Positions 7,880 through 16,967 of a stretch of DNA of 64,000 nucleotides are shown piece by piece. The first letter of the stretch is position 1. Every line of letters starts with the position of its first letter. Made by a program: the position numbers and the translations under genes. A model generated the notes under the pieces. It was not told where the DNA came from. It made no database searches and saw nothing but the letters and a program-made list of their open reading frames with translations. The DNA is from Lawsonella sp012842085 (lineage in GTDB: Bacteria; Actinomycetota; Actinomycetes; Mycobacteriales; Mycobacteriaceae), in assembly GCA_036749735.1 (NCBI GenBank), contig DAINXV010000002.1, positions 248,001-312,000 of the forward strand. The letters run 5' to 3'.

Positions 7880-9226
7880 CTACATCTCGTTAATAGAAGT
7901 TTCTGCAGCCTTAGCCCATTCCTCCCACTGCTTAGCTTGCTCTAAAGCCTCCGCGGCGGCCTTTTCGTCACCAGCTTTATCAGCCTTATCGGCTTGGTCA
8001 CGGAATTCTTTGACACGATCCCAGAACTGTTGGGCACGAGCCTGAACCTCAGGGTCAGTTCGTTCCCATTCAGCCTCTTCCAGATCGGAGACATGCCGCT
8101 CGAGAGCACGGATAGCGTCCTCGAGTTTGCGGAACTGTTGGCGAGGAACTCGGCCAATTTCATCCCATGCAGTAGCCAAAGAGGTTAAATGCTGTCGTGC
8201 TTCTTCCGGATCCTTGGCTGACTTAATAAGCGGATCAAATTTTTCTAGCAGCGCTGATTTCGCATCTGCATTCTCTTGCAATTCCGAGTCGCGCTCTGCA
8301 AAAACAGCCTTACGCTTATCGAAGAAATGGTCCTGAGCCTTCTTAAATCTGGCCCACAAAGCGTCATCAACTTCTTTTTGGGCACGCCCAGCCTTCTTCC
8401 ACTGCTGCATCAAACCGCGGTAAGCCCCAGCAGTCGCATTCCAGTCCTCCGAGTCCTGAATTTTCTCGGCCTCCACGACCAGTTCTTCTTTAGTGCGAGC
8501 AGCTGCAGCCCGGGTTCTGTCTAACTCAGCAAAGTAACTGCCACGACGGCGGTTAAAAGACTCCCGTGCACGTGAAAAACGCTTCCACAAAGCATCATCA
8601 GTTTTGCGGTCAATACCGTGGATGGTCTTCCATTCCTCCAGAATGTCGCGGAGACGGTCACCGGATTTTTTCCAGCTAGTAGCGGTGGAGCCAATCTTTT
8701 CGGCTTCCTCCACCAGCGCAGTTTTACGCTTAATCGCTTCATCGCGGCGCTGCTGGCGGATCTCTTTAGCCTTTTCCTCAGCCGCAAAAGACTTCTCAAT
8801 GACGTCCTTCAAACGAGTATCCAAAGCATCCAAATCGCCAATGACGGCGGCGGTGTCGAGCGACTCCTGGATATCCTGCGCATGCTTTCTAGTGTTTGCA
8901 GCATCGGCCGGATGGGTGTCCAAGCGACGTTCAAGCAACGCAACTTCCGTAACCATGTCGTCGTAACGGCGCCCAAAATGAGCCAAACCCTCTTCCGGGG
9001 CTCCAGCTTGCCACGTGCCGATAAGGCGCTCGCCTTCTTTAGTTTTTACCCAAGCGGAGCCATCAGCATCGACACGTCCCCATTTTTCAGGCTGAGACCG
9101 AGGAGGCGAGACGATAGAGCTGCTTCTCTTGAACTGGCCTGGTTTAGGTACAGAGGTAGGGGGAGTAGGTTTGGGAGTATTCTCGGACATCTCTGCCTCA
9201 TCTCTGCCGCGCGACACGGCTGCCAT
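7880..9226 (-). CDS. DUF349 domain protein, helical
   Basis: A 448-residue, highly charged, mostly helical protein. It has a Pro-rich N terminus (PKPTPPTSVPKPG), a short folded part (WGRVDADGSAWVKTKEGERL near residue 49), and then several DUF349 repeats marked by a shared W-K...DALWKRFSRAR / DALWARFKKAQ pattern near residues 215 and 290. DUF349 proteins lie between miaB and miaA in relatives too. The function is not established in actinobacteria. A second start at 9190 (MSENTPKP) is possible and would drop 12 residues. Confidence 0.85.
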   Translation of the reverse strand: MAAVSRGRDEAEMSENTPKPTPPTSVPKPGQFKRSSSIVSPPRSQPEKWGRVDADGSAWVKTKEGERLIGTWQAGAPEEGLAHFGRRYDDMVTEVALLERRLDTHPADAANTRKHAQDIQESLDTAAVIGDLDALDTRLKDVIEKSFAAEEKAKEIRQQRRDEAIKRKTALVEEAEKIGSTATSWKKSGDRLRDILEEWKTIHGIDRKTDDALWKRFSRARESFNRRRGSYFAELDRTRAAAARTKEELVVEAEKIQDSEDWNATAGAYRGLMQQWKKAGRAQKEVDDALWARFKKAQDHFFDKRKAVFAERDSELQENADAKSALLEKFDPLIKSAKDPEEARQHLTSLATAWDEIGRVPRQQFRKLEDAIRALERHVSDLEEAEWERTDPEVQARAQQFWDRVKEFRDQADKADKAGDEKAAAEALEQAKQWEEWAKAAETSINEM

Positions 9227-9338
9227 AAGTCGATCACTTCAAGTTTGCCCTATTCTTCCAGTTTTGTGGGAAAAATTCCGAAAGTTTCTATTTGTGAGAA
9301 CATGGAGATAACCAAAAACGGAAGAGAAATTACAGTTC

Positions 9339-10268
9339 ATGACAGATAACAAAAGCTCAGCTATCAGCCCTATCGCCGTCATCGGCCCAACTGGTATAGG
9401 AAAGTCGGCTCTAGCATTAGACCTTGCCGAGAAATTCAACGCTGAGATAGTGAATTGTGATGCGATGCAGCAATACCGAGGTATGGATATCGGGACTGCT
9501 AAAACTCCCGTGGAAGAACGTAGAGGAATTCCTCACCACCAAATTGATGTTCTAGACGTTACGGAAACCGCGACGGTTGCAAGATATCAAAAAGCCGCGA
9601 CCGCAGATATAGAAGAACTTTTAGAAAAAGGGAAGGTTCCCATTATTGTCGGTGGATCAATGCTCTACATTCAGTCACTTCTAGACGAGTGGCAATTCCC
9701 ACCCACAGACAAAGCTGTACGCGCCAAATGGGAGACCGAATTAGCAAAACGTGGAGTTGCCAGTCTCCACAATGAGCTTGCACAAAAAGATCCAGTCGCA
9801 GCAGAAACAATTTTGCCCACCGATCCGCGACGAACTGTAAGAGCATTGGAAGTTATCGAACTCACCGGAAAACCCTATGCTGCTTCGAAGCCGCAACATA
9901 ACCCCATTCCCAAGTGGGGAACCAAAATCATTGGGCTGAAGGCAAGTACAGAATGGCTTGATCCGCGTCTTTTAAAACGAACCCAAAAAATGTTCGAGGA
10001 AGGGCTAATTGAGGAAACTAAATTGCTTTGTAGCAATGGCCTAAAAGAAGGGGTTACGGCTTCTCGAGCCATCGGATATCAGCAGGCTATCGCGGTTATT
10101 GATGGTGAAATATCGATAGAGCAAGCAATCGAAGATACCTTTATTGCGACGCGACAATACGTTCGTCGCCAACGTTCCTGGTTTAAACGTGATGACAGGA
10201 TAGACTGGTTTATAGCGTCAACATCGTCATTCCCCGACGAAGTGCTCCAAGCTTTAGCGGAACACTAG
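9339..10268 (+). CDS. miaA: tRNA dimethylallyltransferase MiaA
   Basis: A 309-residue protein that transfers dimethylallyl from DMAPP to A37 of tRNAs, providing the substrate for MiaB. P-loop GPTGIGKS is at residues 16-23, followed by family motifs NCDAMQQYRGMDIGTAK, PHHQIDVLD, GGSMLYIQSLLD and ASRAIGYQQ, and the C-terminal TRQYVRRQRSWF. In relatives dapF follows miaA; here an IclR regulator comes next and dapF is not in the window. Confidence 0.96.
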   Translation: MTDNKSSAISPIAVIGPTGIGKSALALDLAEKFNAEIVNCDAMQQYRGMDIGTAKTPVEERRGIPHHQIDVLDVTETATVARYQKAATADIEELLEKGKVPIIVGGSMLYIQSLLDEWQFPPTDKAVRAKWETELAKRGVASLHNELAQKDPVAAETILPTDPRRTVRALEVIELTGKPYAASKPQHNPIPKWGTKIIGLKASTEWLDPRLLKRTQKMFEEGLIEETKLLCSNGLKEGVTASRAIGYQQAIAVIDGEISIEQAIEDTFIATRQYVRRQRSWFKRDDRIDWFIASTSSFPDEVLQALAEH

Positions 10269-10326
10269 TCGCTGCGAGACGAAGTGACATTTATTGGCCG
10301 AAATGTAAAAAGGATCAGAGAAGCCC

Positions 10327-11094
10327 ATGGTGGATGAGTCGCAGGCTTTTGCCGCCGACGAGGTGAAGCGTGGACACGTTCAGTCAGTTGATCGTGCCCT
10401 TCAACTACTTGATGCGCTAGCGGACCTGGGAGGAATGGCCTCCCTATCCGATCTCGTGGCCCGTACGCGACTTCCAGTTGCTACTATTCACCGTTTGATC
10501 GGAACCATGCGCGATGCCGGTTACGTGCGTCAAGAAGCTAATAGACACTATGCACTAGGTGTACGTCTAGTACGTTTGGGGGAAAGTGCCGAGCGTTTGG
10601 TGGGCGACTGGGTGGAACCAACACTTCAGAAGCTGGTCGACCGGACTGGTGAAACAGCAAATATGGCGATGCTTGATGGTGATCAGGCCGTTTATATGGC
10701 GGGAGTACCTTCACCCCACATGATGCGCATGTTCACAGAAGTGGGTCGCCGAGTAGGGGTTCACAATACCGCTGTGGGGAAAGCTCTGGTGGCATGTCTA
10801 GATGATGCCACTATTATGCGCATGCTGGAGCAAAGCGGTATGCGCCCCGACACTGAGCGTACGATCACTGATCCGGAACAATTCCTCAAACATATCCGGC
10901 AGGTGCGTGAAAACGGTTTTGCTACGGACGAGCAGGAAAAAGAAGCTGGAGTCCGTTGTGTGGCTGTCGCTAGGGTAGTGGGATCCACACCAATTGCGTT
11001 ATCGGTCTCTGGACCAGAGGCGCGTTTTACTGTGGAGCGTCGTAACGCGGCGATAGGGCTGCTGCAAGAAGCAGCTAACGAGATGCTGTGCTGA
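10327..11094 (+). CDS. IclR family transcriptional regulator
   Basis: A 255-residue regulator. The winged helix-turn-helix is at about residues 17-78 (VQSVDRALQLLDALADLG, ARTRLPVATIHRLIGTMRDA), followed by the IclR effector domain (GETANMAMLDGDQAVYMAGV near 115, VGVHNTAVGKALVACL near 142, ATDEQEKEAGVRCVAVARV near 200). The effector is unknown; the family senses small organic acids and aromatic compounds. No catabolic operon adjoins it, so the target is probably elsewhere or autoregulatory. It occupies the position where dapF lies in relatives. AAGGAT at 10310-10315 is the ribosome binding site. Confidence 0.88.
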   Translation: MVDESQAFAADEVKRGHVQSVDRALQLLDALADLGGMASLSDLVARTRLPVATIHRLIGTMRDAGYVRQEANRHYALGVRLVRLGESAERLVGDWVEPTLQKLVDRTGETANMAMLDGDQAVYMAGVPSPHMMRMFTEVGRRVGVHNTAVGKALVACLDDATIMRMLEQSGMRPDTERTITDPEQFLKHIRQVRENGFATDEQEKEAGVRCVAVARVVGSTPIALSVSGPEARFTVERRNAAIGLLQEAANEMLC

Positions 11095-11158
11095 TGAAAG
11101 AAGACACGATTGAGGTTTTGTTTTCGCTACCAATATTGTCGGGGGTTTTCGCTAGCTA

Positions 11159-12544
11159 ATGACTGAACCAACTCGCGGCGAGATGGAGCTGGCAGAACGA
11201 TCTTCACTACGTAAAGTTGTAGGATTGTCGACTCAGCTGGAAGACGTTGCAGAGGCTGAGTACCGCGAACTCCAGTTAGAAAAGGTAGTTCTAGTCGGGG
11301 TGTGGACAGAAGGGTCTGCAGAACAAGCGGAGGCCGCTATGCAGGAATTAGCGGCACTTACCGAAACCGCAGGAGCTGTAGTTTTAGAAGTTCTGATTCA
11401 ACGACGTGAAAAACCTGATCCAGCAACATATATAGGTGCTGGAAAAGTTAAAGAGGTTAAACGTGTCGTGGAAGAGACACAGGCCGATACGGTTATCTGT
11501 GATGGTGAGCTTTCTCCCGGCCAACTGATAGCGCTAGAAAAAGCCATCAACGTCAAAGTTATTGATAGAACTTCACTTATTCTTGATATTTTTGCTCAAC
11601 ATGCTTCGTCGCGTGAAGGCAAAGCACAAGTAAGCCTGGCACAAATGGAGTACATGCTGCCTCGGTTGAGGGGTTGGGGTGCGACCCTATCCAGGCAGGC
11701 CGGTGGCCAAGCTGGTGCTGGTGGCGGCGTGGGACTACGTGGCCCAGGCGAAACAAAAATTGAGACCGATCGGCGGAGGATTCGTCAAAGAATTACGAAA
11801 CTTCGACGTGAGCTAGACAAAATGCGGGCCGCTCGCGAAACTAAACGCCAAAGAAGAACCTCGGGGCATGTTCCCTCCATCGTAATTGTGGGATACACAA
11901 ACGCCGGCAAGTCCTCTATTTTGAACCGGCTGACCGGTGCTGGAGTGTTGGTCCAGGACGCATTGTTTGCCACATTGGATCCCACCACGCGCCGTGCAGA
12001 ATTACCTGATGGTCGAAGTGTCGTTTTTACTGACACTGTTGGTTTTGTTAGCTATCTGCCTACACAGCTGGTGGAAGCGTTTCGCTCGACCTTGGAAGAG
12101 GTTGCGGAAGCAGATCTTATCCTGCATGTGGTGAGTGGTGCGGAGGAGTTTCCTCTGGACCAGATAGAAACAGTCAACGAAGTTCTTGATGATGTGATTG
12201 ACGAATATGAGGTGGAAAGACCTCCCACCCTTCTTGTTGTCAACAAATGTGACGTGGCGGATTCTGCTGAACTCGCACACTTGCGTTCAAAACTGCCACA
12301 CGCTGTTTTTGTGTCTGCTCACACTGGACAGGGTTTCAACGAGCTTTTTGAACGTATTTCACAAATATTGGACGAGAAAGAACCGACTGTAGAGTTCTTG
12401 GTTCCCTATACAGATGGGGATGTTCTCGCACAGATCTATGATGCTGGAAAAGTGATCAAAGAAGAACACGGGCCGGATGGAACGTCCATCAAAGCCCGTG
12501 TACCAAAGTCTGTGGCGAATGAGTTGGAGTTATTCCGCGTCTAG
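11159..12544 (+). CDS. hflX: GTPase HflX
   Basis: A 461-residue ribosome-splitting GTPase. The N-terminal HflX domain contains KPDPATYIGAGKVKEVK and a Gly-rich loop GGQAGAGGGVGLRGPGE near residue 180. The G domain has G1 GYTNAGKS at 245-252, G3 DTVGF and G4 NKCD. HflX rescues stalled or hibernating ribosomes. The ATG at 11159 lacks a ribosome binding site; an internal ATG (MELAER, eight codons later) is preceded by GGCGAG and could be used instead. Its last 15 bases overlap the 3' end of convergent ptsH. Confidence 0.94.
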   Translation: MTEPTRGEMELAERSSLRKVVGLSTQLEDVAEAEYRELQLEKVVLVGVWTEGSAEQAEAAMQELAALTETAGAVVLEVLIQRREKPDPATYIGAGKVKEVKRVVEETQADTVICDGELSPGQLIALEKAINVKVIDRTSLILDIFAQHASSREGKAQVSLAQMEYMLPRLRGWGATLSRQAGGQAGAGGGVGLRGPGETKIETDRRRIRQRITKLRRELDKMRAARETKRQRRTSGHVPSIVIVGYTNAGKSSILNRLTGAGVLVQDALFATLDPTTRRAELPDGRSVVFTDTVGFVSYLPTQLVEAFRSTLEEVAEADLILHVVSGAEEFPLDQIETVNEVLDDVIDEYEVERPPTLLVVNKCDVADSAELAHLRSKLPHAVFVSAHTGQGFNELFERISQILDEKEPTVEFLVPYTDGDVLAQIYDAGKVIKEEHGPDGTSIKARVPKSVANELELFRV

Positions 12545-12790
12545 ATCTTGTTCACAAAGGTTGGCGATTTCCTCAACAGCTTCGTCATTATCGGATTCGA
12601 CAGTAACAGTCTGGCCATGCTCGACACCCAGGCTCATGATGAGTAGGGCAGAGGTAGCAGAAACCGGCTCTTCGCCCTCAACCGCGATGGTGATATCTTC
12701 GTCATATTTGCTGGCTGCGTCAGAAATAATCCCAGCCGGGCGGGCATGAAGTCCGATAGCAGAACCAACAACAACATCTTTCGCAGTCAT
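12530..12790 (-). CDS. ptsH: Phosphocarrier protein HPr
   Basis: An 86-residue HPr with the active-site His15 in IGLHARPAG and the conserved second half (SATSALLIMSLGVEHGQTV). It relays phosphate from enzyme I to PTS IIA domains. The residue-46 regulatory region reads T46-S47, not the usual Ser46 context. It lies 93 bp downstream of ptsF on the same strand. The stop is inside the convergent hflX 3' end with a 15-bp coding overlap, so no terminator separates them. Confidence 0.95.
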   Translation of the reverse strand: MTAKDVVVGSAIGLHARPAGIISDAASKYDEDITIAVEGEEPVSATSALLIMSLGVEHGQTVTVESDNDEAVEEIANLCEQDLDAE

Positions 12791-12883
12791 ATTTCCTCAG
12801 TTTCCAACAGATCGATCAATTATCTCTATTTTAAGCATTTTTCCACGAAAAGGCGTTAAAGCCTAAACGTAATCAGTAATCAA

Positions 12884-14950
12884 TCACTGACGTTTAACTT
12901 TCCTGCCTACTTTTTTCCTGCGTAGGACACTTTTCGCAAAGATTACTAAGCATGCTGTCACAACCGTTCCTGCTGCTACTGCGGCCAGGAATCCCAGCGG
13001 ATTTTCTATCGCAAAGATAACAAATATCCCGCCGTGCGGTGCACGTGAGCTGACGTTCAATGCCATGGAAAGACCGCCAGCAACAGCGCCACCAATAGTG
13101 GTAGCTGGTAAAACTCTCAGCGGGTCAGTAGCCGCAAAGGGCACTGCGCCTTCCGTAACGAATGATAGCCCCAGTAGCCACGCTGCTTTCCCGTTCTGGC
13201 GCTCGTTGGGGCGGAACAGTTTTTTGCGCAAAACCGTTGCCAATGCCAAACCTAAGGGAGGAACCATACCGGCAGCCATTACTGCAGCCATAATCTGGAA
13301 GGACGCAGTAGTTTGGGTCGCTAAACCTGCTGTCGCAAAGAGGTACGCCGATTTATTTATCGGGCCGCCTAAGTCAGAGCACATCATGACACCAAGCAGT
13401 ATCCCCAAAAATACTGCCGAGACGTGGCTCATGCCAGTAAGCCAGTTTTGTAGGCCTTGCATTCCTTGCGCGAGCGGCTCACCTATGAGCAGGAACATGA
13501 GCATACCGATAATGAAACTGGCTACCAAGGGGATGACCACTACTGGCATCAGTGTGTCTAACCAGTTAGGCACCGGAATGATTCGGAGCAGAAAGACGAT
13601 CAACCCAGTTATTAGGCCGGTGACGATACCACCTATGAAACCTGCGCCCAAGGTGAGGGAGATAGCGCCTCCGATAAAACCAGGGGCAATGGCGGCTCTA
13701 CCGCCCAATCCATAAGCAATATATCCGGACAGCACGGGGATAATGAATCCCATGGCTAGCTGCCCTAACGAATATAAAAGTGCACCTATATACAAAGCGA
13801 GCCCGCTGCGGCTTGTTACCAGCTCAGTTGCGGGATTATCAGCAAGCAGATAGTGCAAATTGGGTGGTAGGTTATCCAACGAATAGTTCGACATTACCTG
13901 TGAGGCAACATTTCCTACCTCATATCCGCCAACCAAAAAGCCGATGGCTATCAGTAGACCTCCGGCTGCCACAAAAGGAATCATGTAGCTAACGCCGGTC
14001 ATGATTGCTTGACCAACAGCAGAAAGCTTGCCGTTAAAAGTTTCCGGTACCGATGCTAGGAAAGTGTTTCGACTGCGATGCGGACGATTCCGGTGGGTGG
14101 CTTCTTCTGTGAGCGCTCCTTTTGATGCGGAAAGCTTTGCAAGTTCAACCGCTTGTTGGATGACGGTATTAGGCGAGTTAAGAGCTTGTTTCACTCCTAC
14201 CGAGATGGATGGAATGGAGGCAAAGCGCTCCCGATCCGCAATAGCGATATCCGAAGCAAAAATAATCGCGTCAGCGTTTTCGATATCACGCTCGGTGATA
14301 ACTTGGTTATCGCCCGCCCCCTGAGTTTCGAGATGAAGTTCAACATCCGGGAAGTTTGTGTGAACGGCATGTTCCAAAGCTTCCGCTGACATGTAAGTAT
14401 GGGCAATACCGGTGGGACAAGCGGTGACAGCTAAAATGTGTTGCTTTTGAGCATGCGAAGGAGAGGGAGGCAGAAGTGGGCCACTGTTTCCCAAGGGGCC
14501 GCCTAATAGCTTCAAAACCGTTTCAGAGTCTGTGGCTGACCGTAGTTGCTGCAGTGTTTCTTCATGCACCAAAGCTCGTGCCAGTCGTGAAAGTAGCTTC
14601 GTATGGCTAATTAGTCCATCAGCCGGTGTCATGAGCGCAAATATGAGGTCCGCTTTTTCTTTATCGGGCGCTCCGAAGTCGATTGGGTTGGAGAGACGCG
14701 CAAAAACGATGGTAGGGAAAGCAACGGCTGATGTACGACAATGCGGTATTGCGATGCCACCGGGAATACCTGTTGACGATTGGCTCTCTCGCTTCAACAT
14801 GTCAGTAGCCAACTGCGAGGCGTCCCCCGAACGCCCGATATCTTCGACGCGTTTCGCAAGTGCACGTATTACTTGTTCTGGACTTGAACCTAGGTCGACG
14901 TCAAGCAAAATGGCATCCGAAGAAAGAATAGACATGAAGCTTGCAGCCAC
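12884..14950 (-). CDS. ptsF: Fructose-type PTS permease, fused IIA-IIB-IIC
   Basis: A 688-residue fructose permease. IIA (about 1-150) has the phospho-His in GGIAIPHCRT (H70). IIB (about 168-265) has the phospho-Cys in VTACPTGIAHT (C178). IIC (about 305-680) has GVSYMIPFVAAGGLLIAIGF and many membrane segments ending in a basic tail. It imports fructose as fructose-1-phosphate using EI (ptsI) and HPr (ptsH). GTG start with AAGGGA seven bases upstream. In C. glutamicum fruR and fruK lie between ptsI and ptsF; both are missing here. Confidence 0.95.
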   Translation of the reverse strand: MAASFMSILSSDAILLDVDLGSSPEQVIRALAKRVEDIGRSGDASQLATDMLKRESQSSTGIPGGIAIPHCRTSAVAFPTIVFARLSNPIDFGAPDKEKADLIFALMTPADGLISHTKLLSRLARALVHEETLQQLRSATDSETVLKLLGGPLGNSGPLLPPSPSHAQKQHILAVTACPTGIAHTYMSAEALEHAVHTNFPDVELHLETQGAGDNQVITERDIENADAIIFASDIAIADRERFASIPSISVGVKQALNSPNTVIQQAVELAKLSASKGALTEEATHRNRPHRSRNTFLASVPETFNGKLSAVGQAIMTGVSYMIPFVAAGGLLIAIGFLVGGYEVGNVASQVMSNYSLDNLPPNLHYLLADNPATELVTSRSGLALYIGALLYSLGQLAMGFIIPVLSGYIAYGLGGRAAIAPGFIGGAISLTLGAGFIGGIVTGLITGLIVFLLRIIPVPNWLDTLMPVVVIPLVASFIIGMLMFLLIGEPLAQGMQGLQNWLTGMSHVSAVFLGILLGVMMCSDLGGPINKSAYLFATAGLATQTTASFQIMAAVMAAGMVPPLGLALATVLRKKLFRPNERQNGKAAWLLGLSFVTEGAVPFAATDPLRVLPATTIGGAVAGGLSMALNVSSRAPHGGIFVIFAIENPLGFLAAVAAGTVVTACLVIFAKSVLRRKKVGRKVKRQ

Positions 14951-15220
14951 TAAATTTCCCTTCTTTCTCTGCTAGTTGCGGAACGGATGCTTGCTGCTGG
15001 GCAGTGCCAGAAGATAAGCGGCGATAAGTAGTCTTTCCCATCCTATCGAATTGTTGTGCCGCCTGTCCCTTTAGCAAGAGTAGCAACTGTTGCCACGCCG
15101 ATTGAAATTTAATATTGACTTCGTTATGTAGCGATTTGACCATAGGGAATTTAATCGGCATATTTAAGGGTATTGAAGGCGAGAGTCTTCGTATCTCAAC
15201 GGCGGTGGACAAAGGAAATC
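14951..15220. promoter_or_regulatory. Divergent ptsF / ptsI control region
   Basis: These 270 bp hold the promoters of ptsF (minus) and ptsI (plus). I see no clear operator, no CRP/GlxR site (TGTGA-N6-TCACA), and no remnant of the fruR or fruK genes that fill this interval in relatives. The only firm signal is the ptsI ribosome binding site AAAGGA at 15211-15216. Confidence 0.5.
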
Positions 15221-16945
15221 ATGGTCAACACGGAATACTCAAACCTTGGCACTAAGGTGCTGCAAGGTATTTCTGTTGTTCCTGGGGCAGTTAACGGATC
15301 TGTTGTGTGGTTCCGTCGCGGTCCAGAACTGCCTCGCAGAGAGTACAAGATTAAGGTCGAAGACCGCCCTGCCGAGCTGGATCGGTTTCAGGAAGCGCTC
15401 GATTATGTGGTGGAGTCGCTCCAAGAACAGCTGAAAGATCTGACTGGTGTCCCTGCCGATATTGTTCGGTCAACTATTGATCTGGTGAAGGATCGGGGCT
15501 GGGTGGGGCCAGCAGAACGGGATATAAGTGCTGGTATGACTGCGGAAGCAGCTACAGGGCATCAAATTGCACGTTTTGTTGAGCTTTTGGAAAGACGCGG
15601 TGGTTTCGCCGCCGAACGTGCAACTGATCTGCGAGATGTCGGGGATAGGGTTGGCCGCCGTTTGCAAGGTATTACCGAGCCAATAATGCCAGAATTATCC
15701 TCTGATTCTATTCTGGTCGCCGAAGAATTAGCGCCGGTGGATATAGCGAGTATTGATCCATCCTCAATTGGTGGTTTAGCGACTGTACGTGGGGGATTGA
15801 CGGGGCACGTTTCGGTGATTGCTCGCCAGTTTGGAATTCCGTGTATCACTGGTGTTGCTGGACTTACCGAGCTTTCTGAGGGTACTCCGGTTTTGTTGGA
15901 TGGAGTTCGCGGTCTGCTTATTTCAGAACCCGACTCCTCAATGGTGCGCCATCGCTTAGCATCGGATGAAAGGCACCGTCACCAAGTTGAGTCCTGGGAA
16001 GGGCCAGCGAAAACCCGTGACGGTGTGTCTTTGCAGCTCATGGCCAATGTGCAGGACGATATGACTGTCATGGAGGCAGTCGAACGGAAAGTTGATGGGG
16101 TTGGCCTCTTCCGTACTGAACTCTGCTTTATTAATCGTTCAACGGAACCGAGCGTTGAGGAACAAGCAGCGATTTACGAAAATGTTTTTCGCCAGTTTGG
16201 AAATAACGTCACCATTCGAACCCTTGATTCCGGTTCAGATAAACCGTTGAAGTTCGCAAATACCGGGCGTGAAGAGAATCCTGCCCTAGGTATGCGCGGT
16301 GTGCGAATCGGGCTCCAGCATCAAGATATTTTGTTGCGCCAACTGGATGCCATCGCATTAGCAGCGGAACGTGCTGGCTTGACCCCAGATAATCCACCAC
16401 GTGTGATGGCGCCAATGATTTCGCGAGTCTCTGAAGCTCGCCGATTTGCCTCTATGGTGCGTCAGCGAGGAATGGTGCCGGGGATAGTTGTGGAGGTTCC
16501 CGCAACCGCCATTATGATGGAGCGTTTCATGCCAGAGGTCGATTTCTGCTCGATCGGAACGAACGATCTGTCCCAATACACCATGGCTGCGGATCGCCTA
16601 TCTTCCGACCTGTTTGAACTAACGGATCCGTGGCAGCCGGCAGTATTGCAGCTGATTAATTCCGTTATTAAAACTGCAAATAAGGCAGGTAAGCCTGTTT
16701 CTATTTGTGGTGAGTCCGCCGGCGATCCTTATTTGGCGCAAGTATATGTGGGAATGGGAGTGGACTCGCTCTCGATGGCGACGAACTCAATTCCTGAAGT
16801 GGGCGTTATCTTAGAGAAGTGGGATTACGAGCAGTACCGCAGTCTTGCGGATGCAGTCCTAGAAGCTGAAGGTGCACATCATGCACGGCGAATCGCAGAA
16901 GAATTCTTTAAGAGGCACAAAGAACTCGAACAGAAGATCGCCTAG
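15221..16945 (+). CDS. ptsI: PTS enzyme I (phosphoenolpyruvate-protein phosphotransferase)
   Basis: I start it at ATG 15221 (574 residues), which has AAAGGA five bases upstream and gives the normal N terminus; an ATG at 15173 would add 16 unconserved residues. The phospho-His motif is GGLTGHVSVIAR with H196. The PEP-binding barrel shows DGVGLFRTELCF near residue 308, the SICGESAGDPYLA site with the catalytic Cys near 506, and SIGTNDLSQYTMAADR. It takes phosphate from PEP and passes it to HPr. It converges on lexA with a 22-bp gap. Confidence 0.95.
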   Translation: MVNTEYSNLGTKVLQGISVVPGAVNGSVVWFRRGPELPRREYKIKVEDRPAELDRFQEALDYVVESLQEQLKDLTGVPADIVRSTIDLVKDRGWVGPAERDISAGMTAEAATGHQIARFVELLERRGGFAAERATDLRDVGDRVGRRLQGITEPIMPELSSDSILVAEELAPVDIASIDPSSIGGLATVRGGLTGHVSVIARQFGIPCITGVAGLTELSEGTPVLLDGVRGLLISEPDSSMVRHRLASDERHRHQVESWEGPAKTRDGVSLQLMANVQDDMTVMEAVERKVDGVGLFRTELCFINRSTEPSVEEQAAIYENVFRQFGNNVTIRTLDSGSDKPLKFANTGREENPALGMRGVRIGLQHQDILLRQLDAIALAAERAGLTPDNPPRVMAPMISRVSEARRFASMVRQRGMVPGIVVEVPATAIMMERFMPEVDFCSIGTNDLSQYTMAADRLSSDLFELTDPWQPAVLQLINSVIKTANKAGKPVSICGESAGDPYLAQVYVGMGVDSLSMATNSIPEVGVILEKWDYEQYRSLADAVLEAEGAHHARRIAEEFFKRHKELEQKIA

Positions 16946-16967
16946 CTTCTGAGTGCAGAAAACAGTT

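Noticed and set aside
8618..9349. A 243-codon plus-strand frame reaching into miaA
   Set aside because: Antisense to the DUF349 gene and overlapping the real miaA start; composition is a by-product of the charged helical gene.
13065..13715. A 216-codon plus-strand frame
   Set aside because: Antisense to the membrane domain of the fructose permease; no signal of selection for a protein and no start signals.
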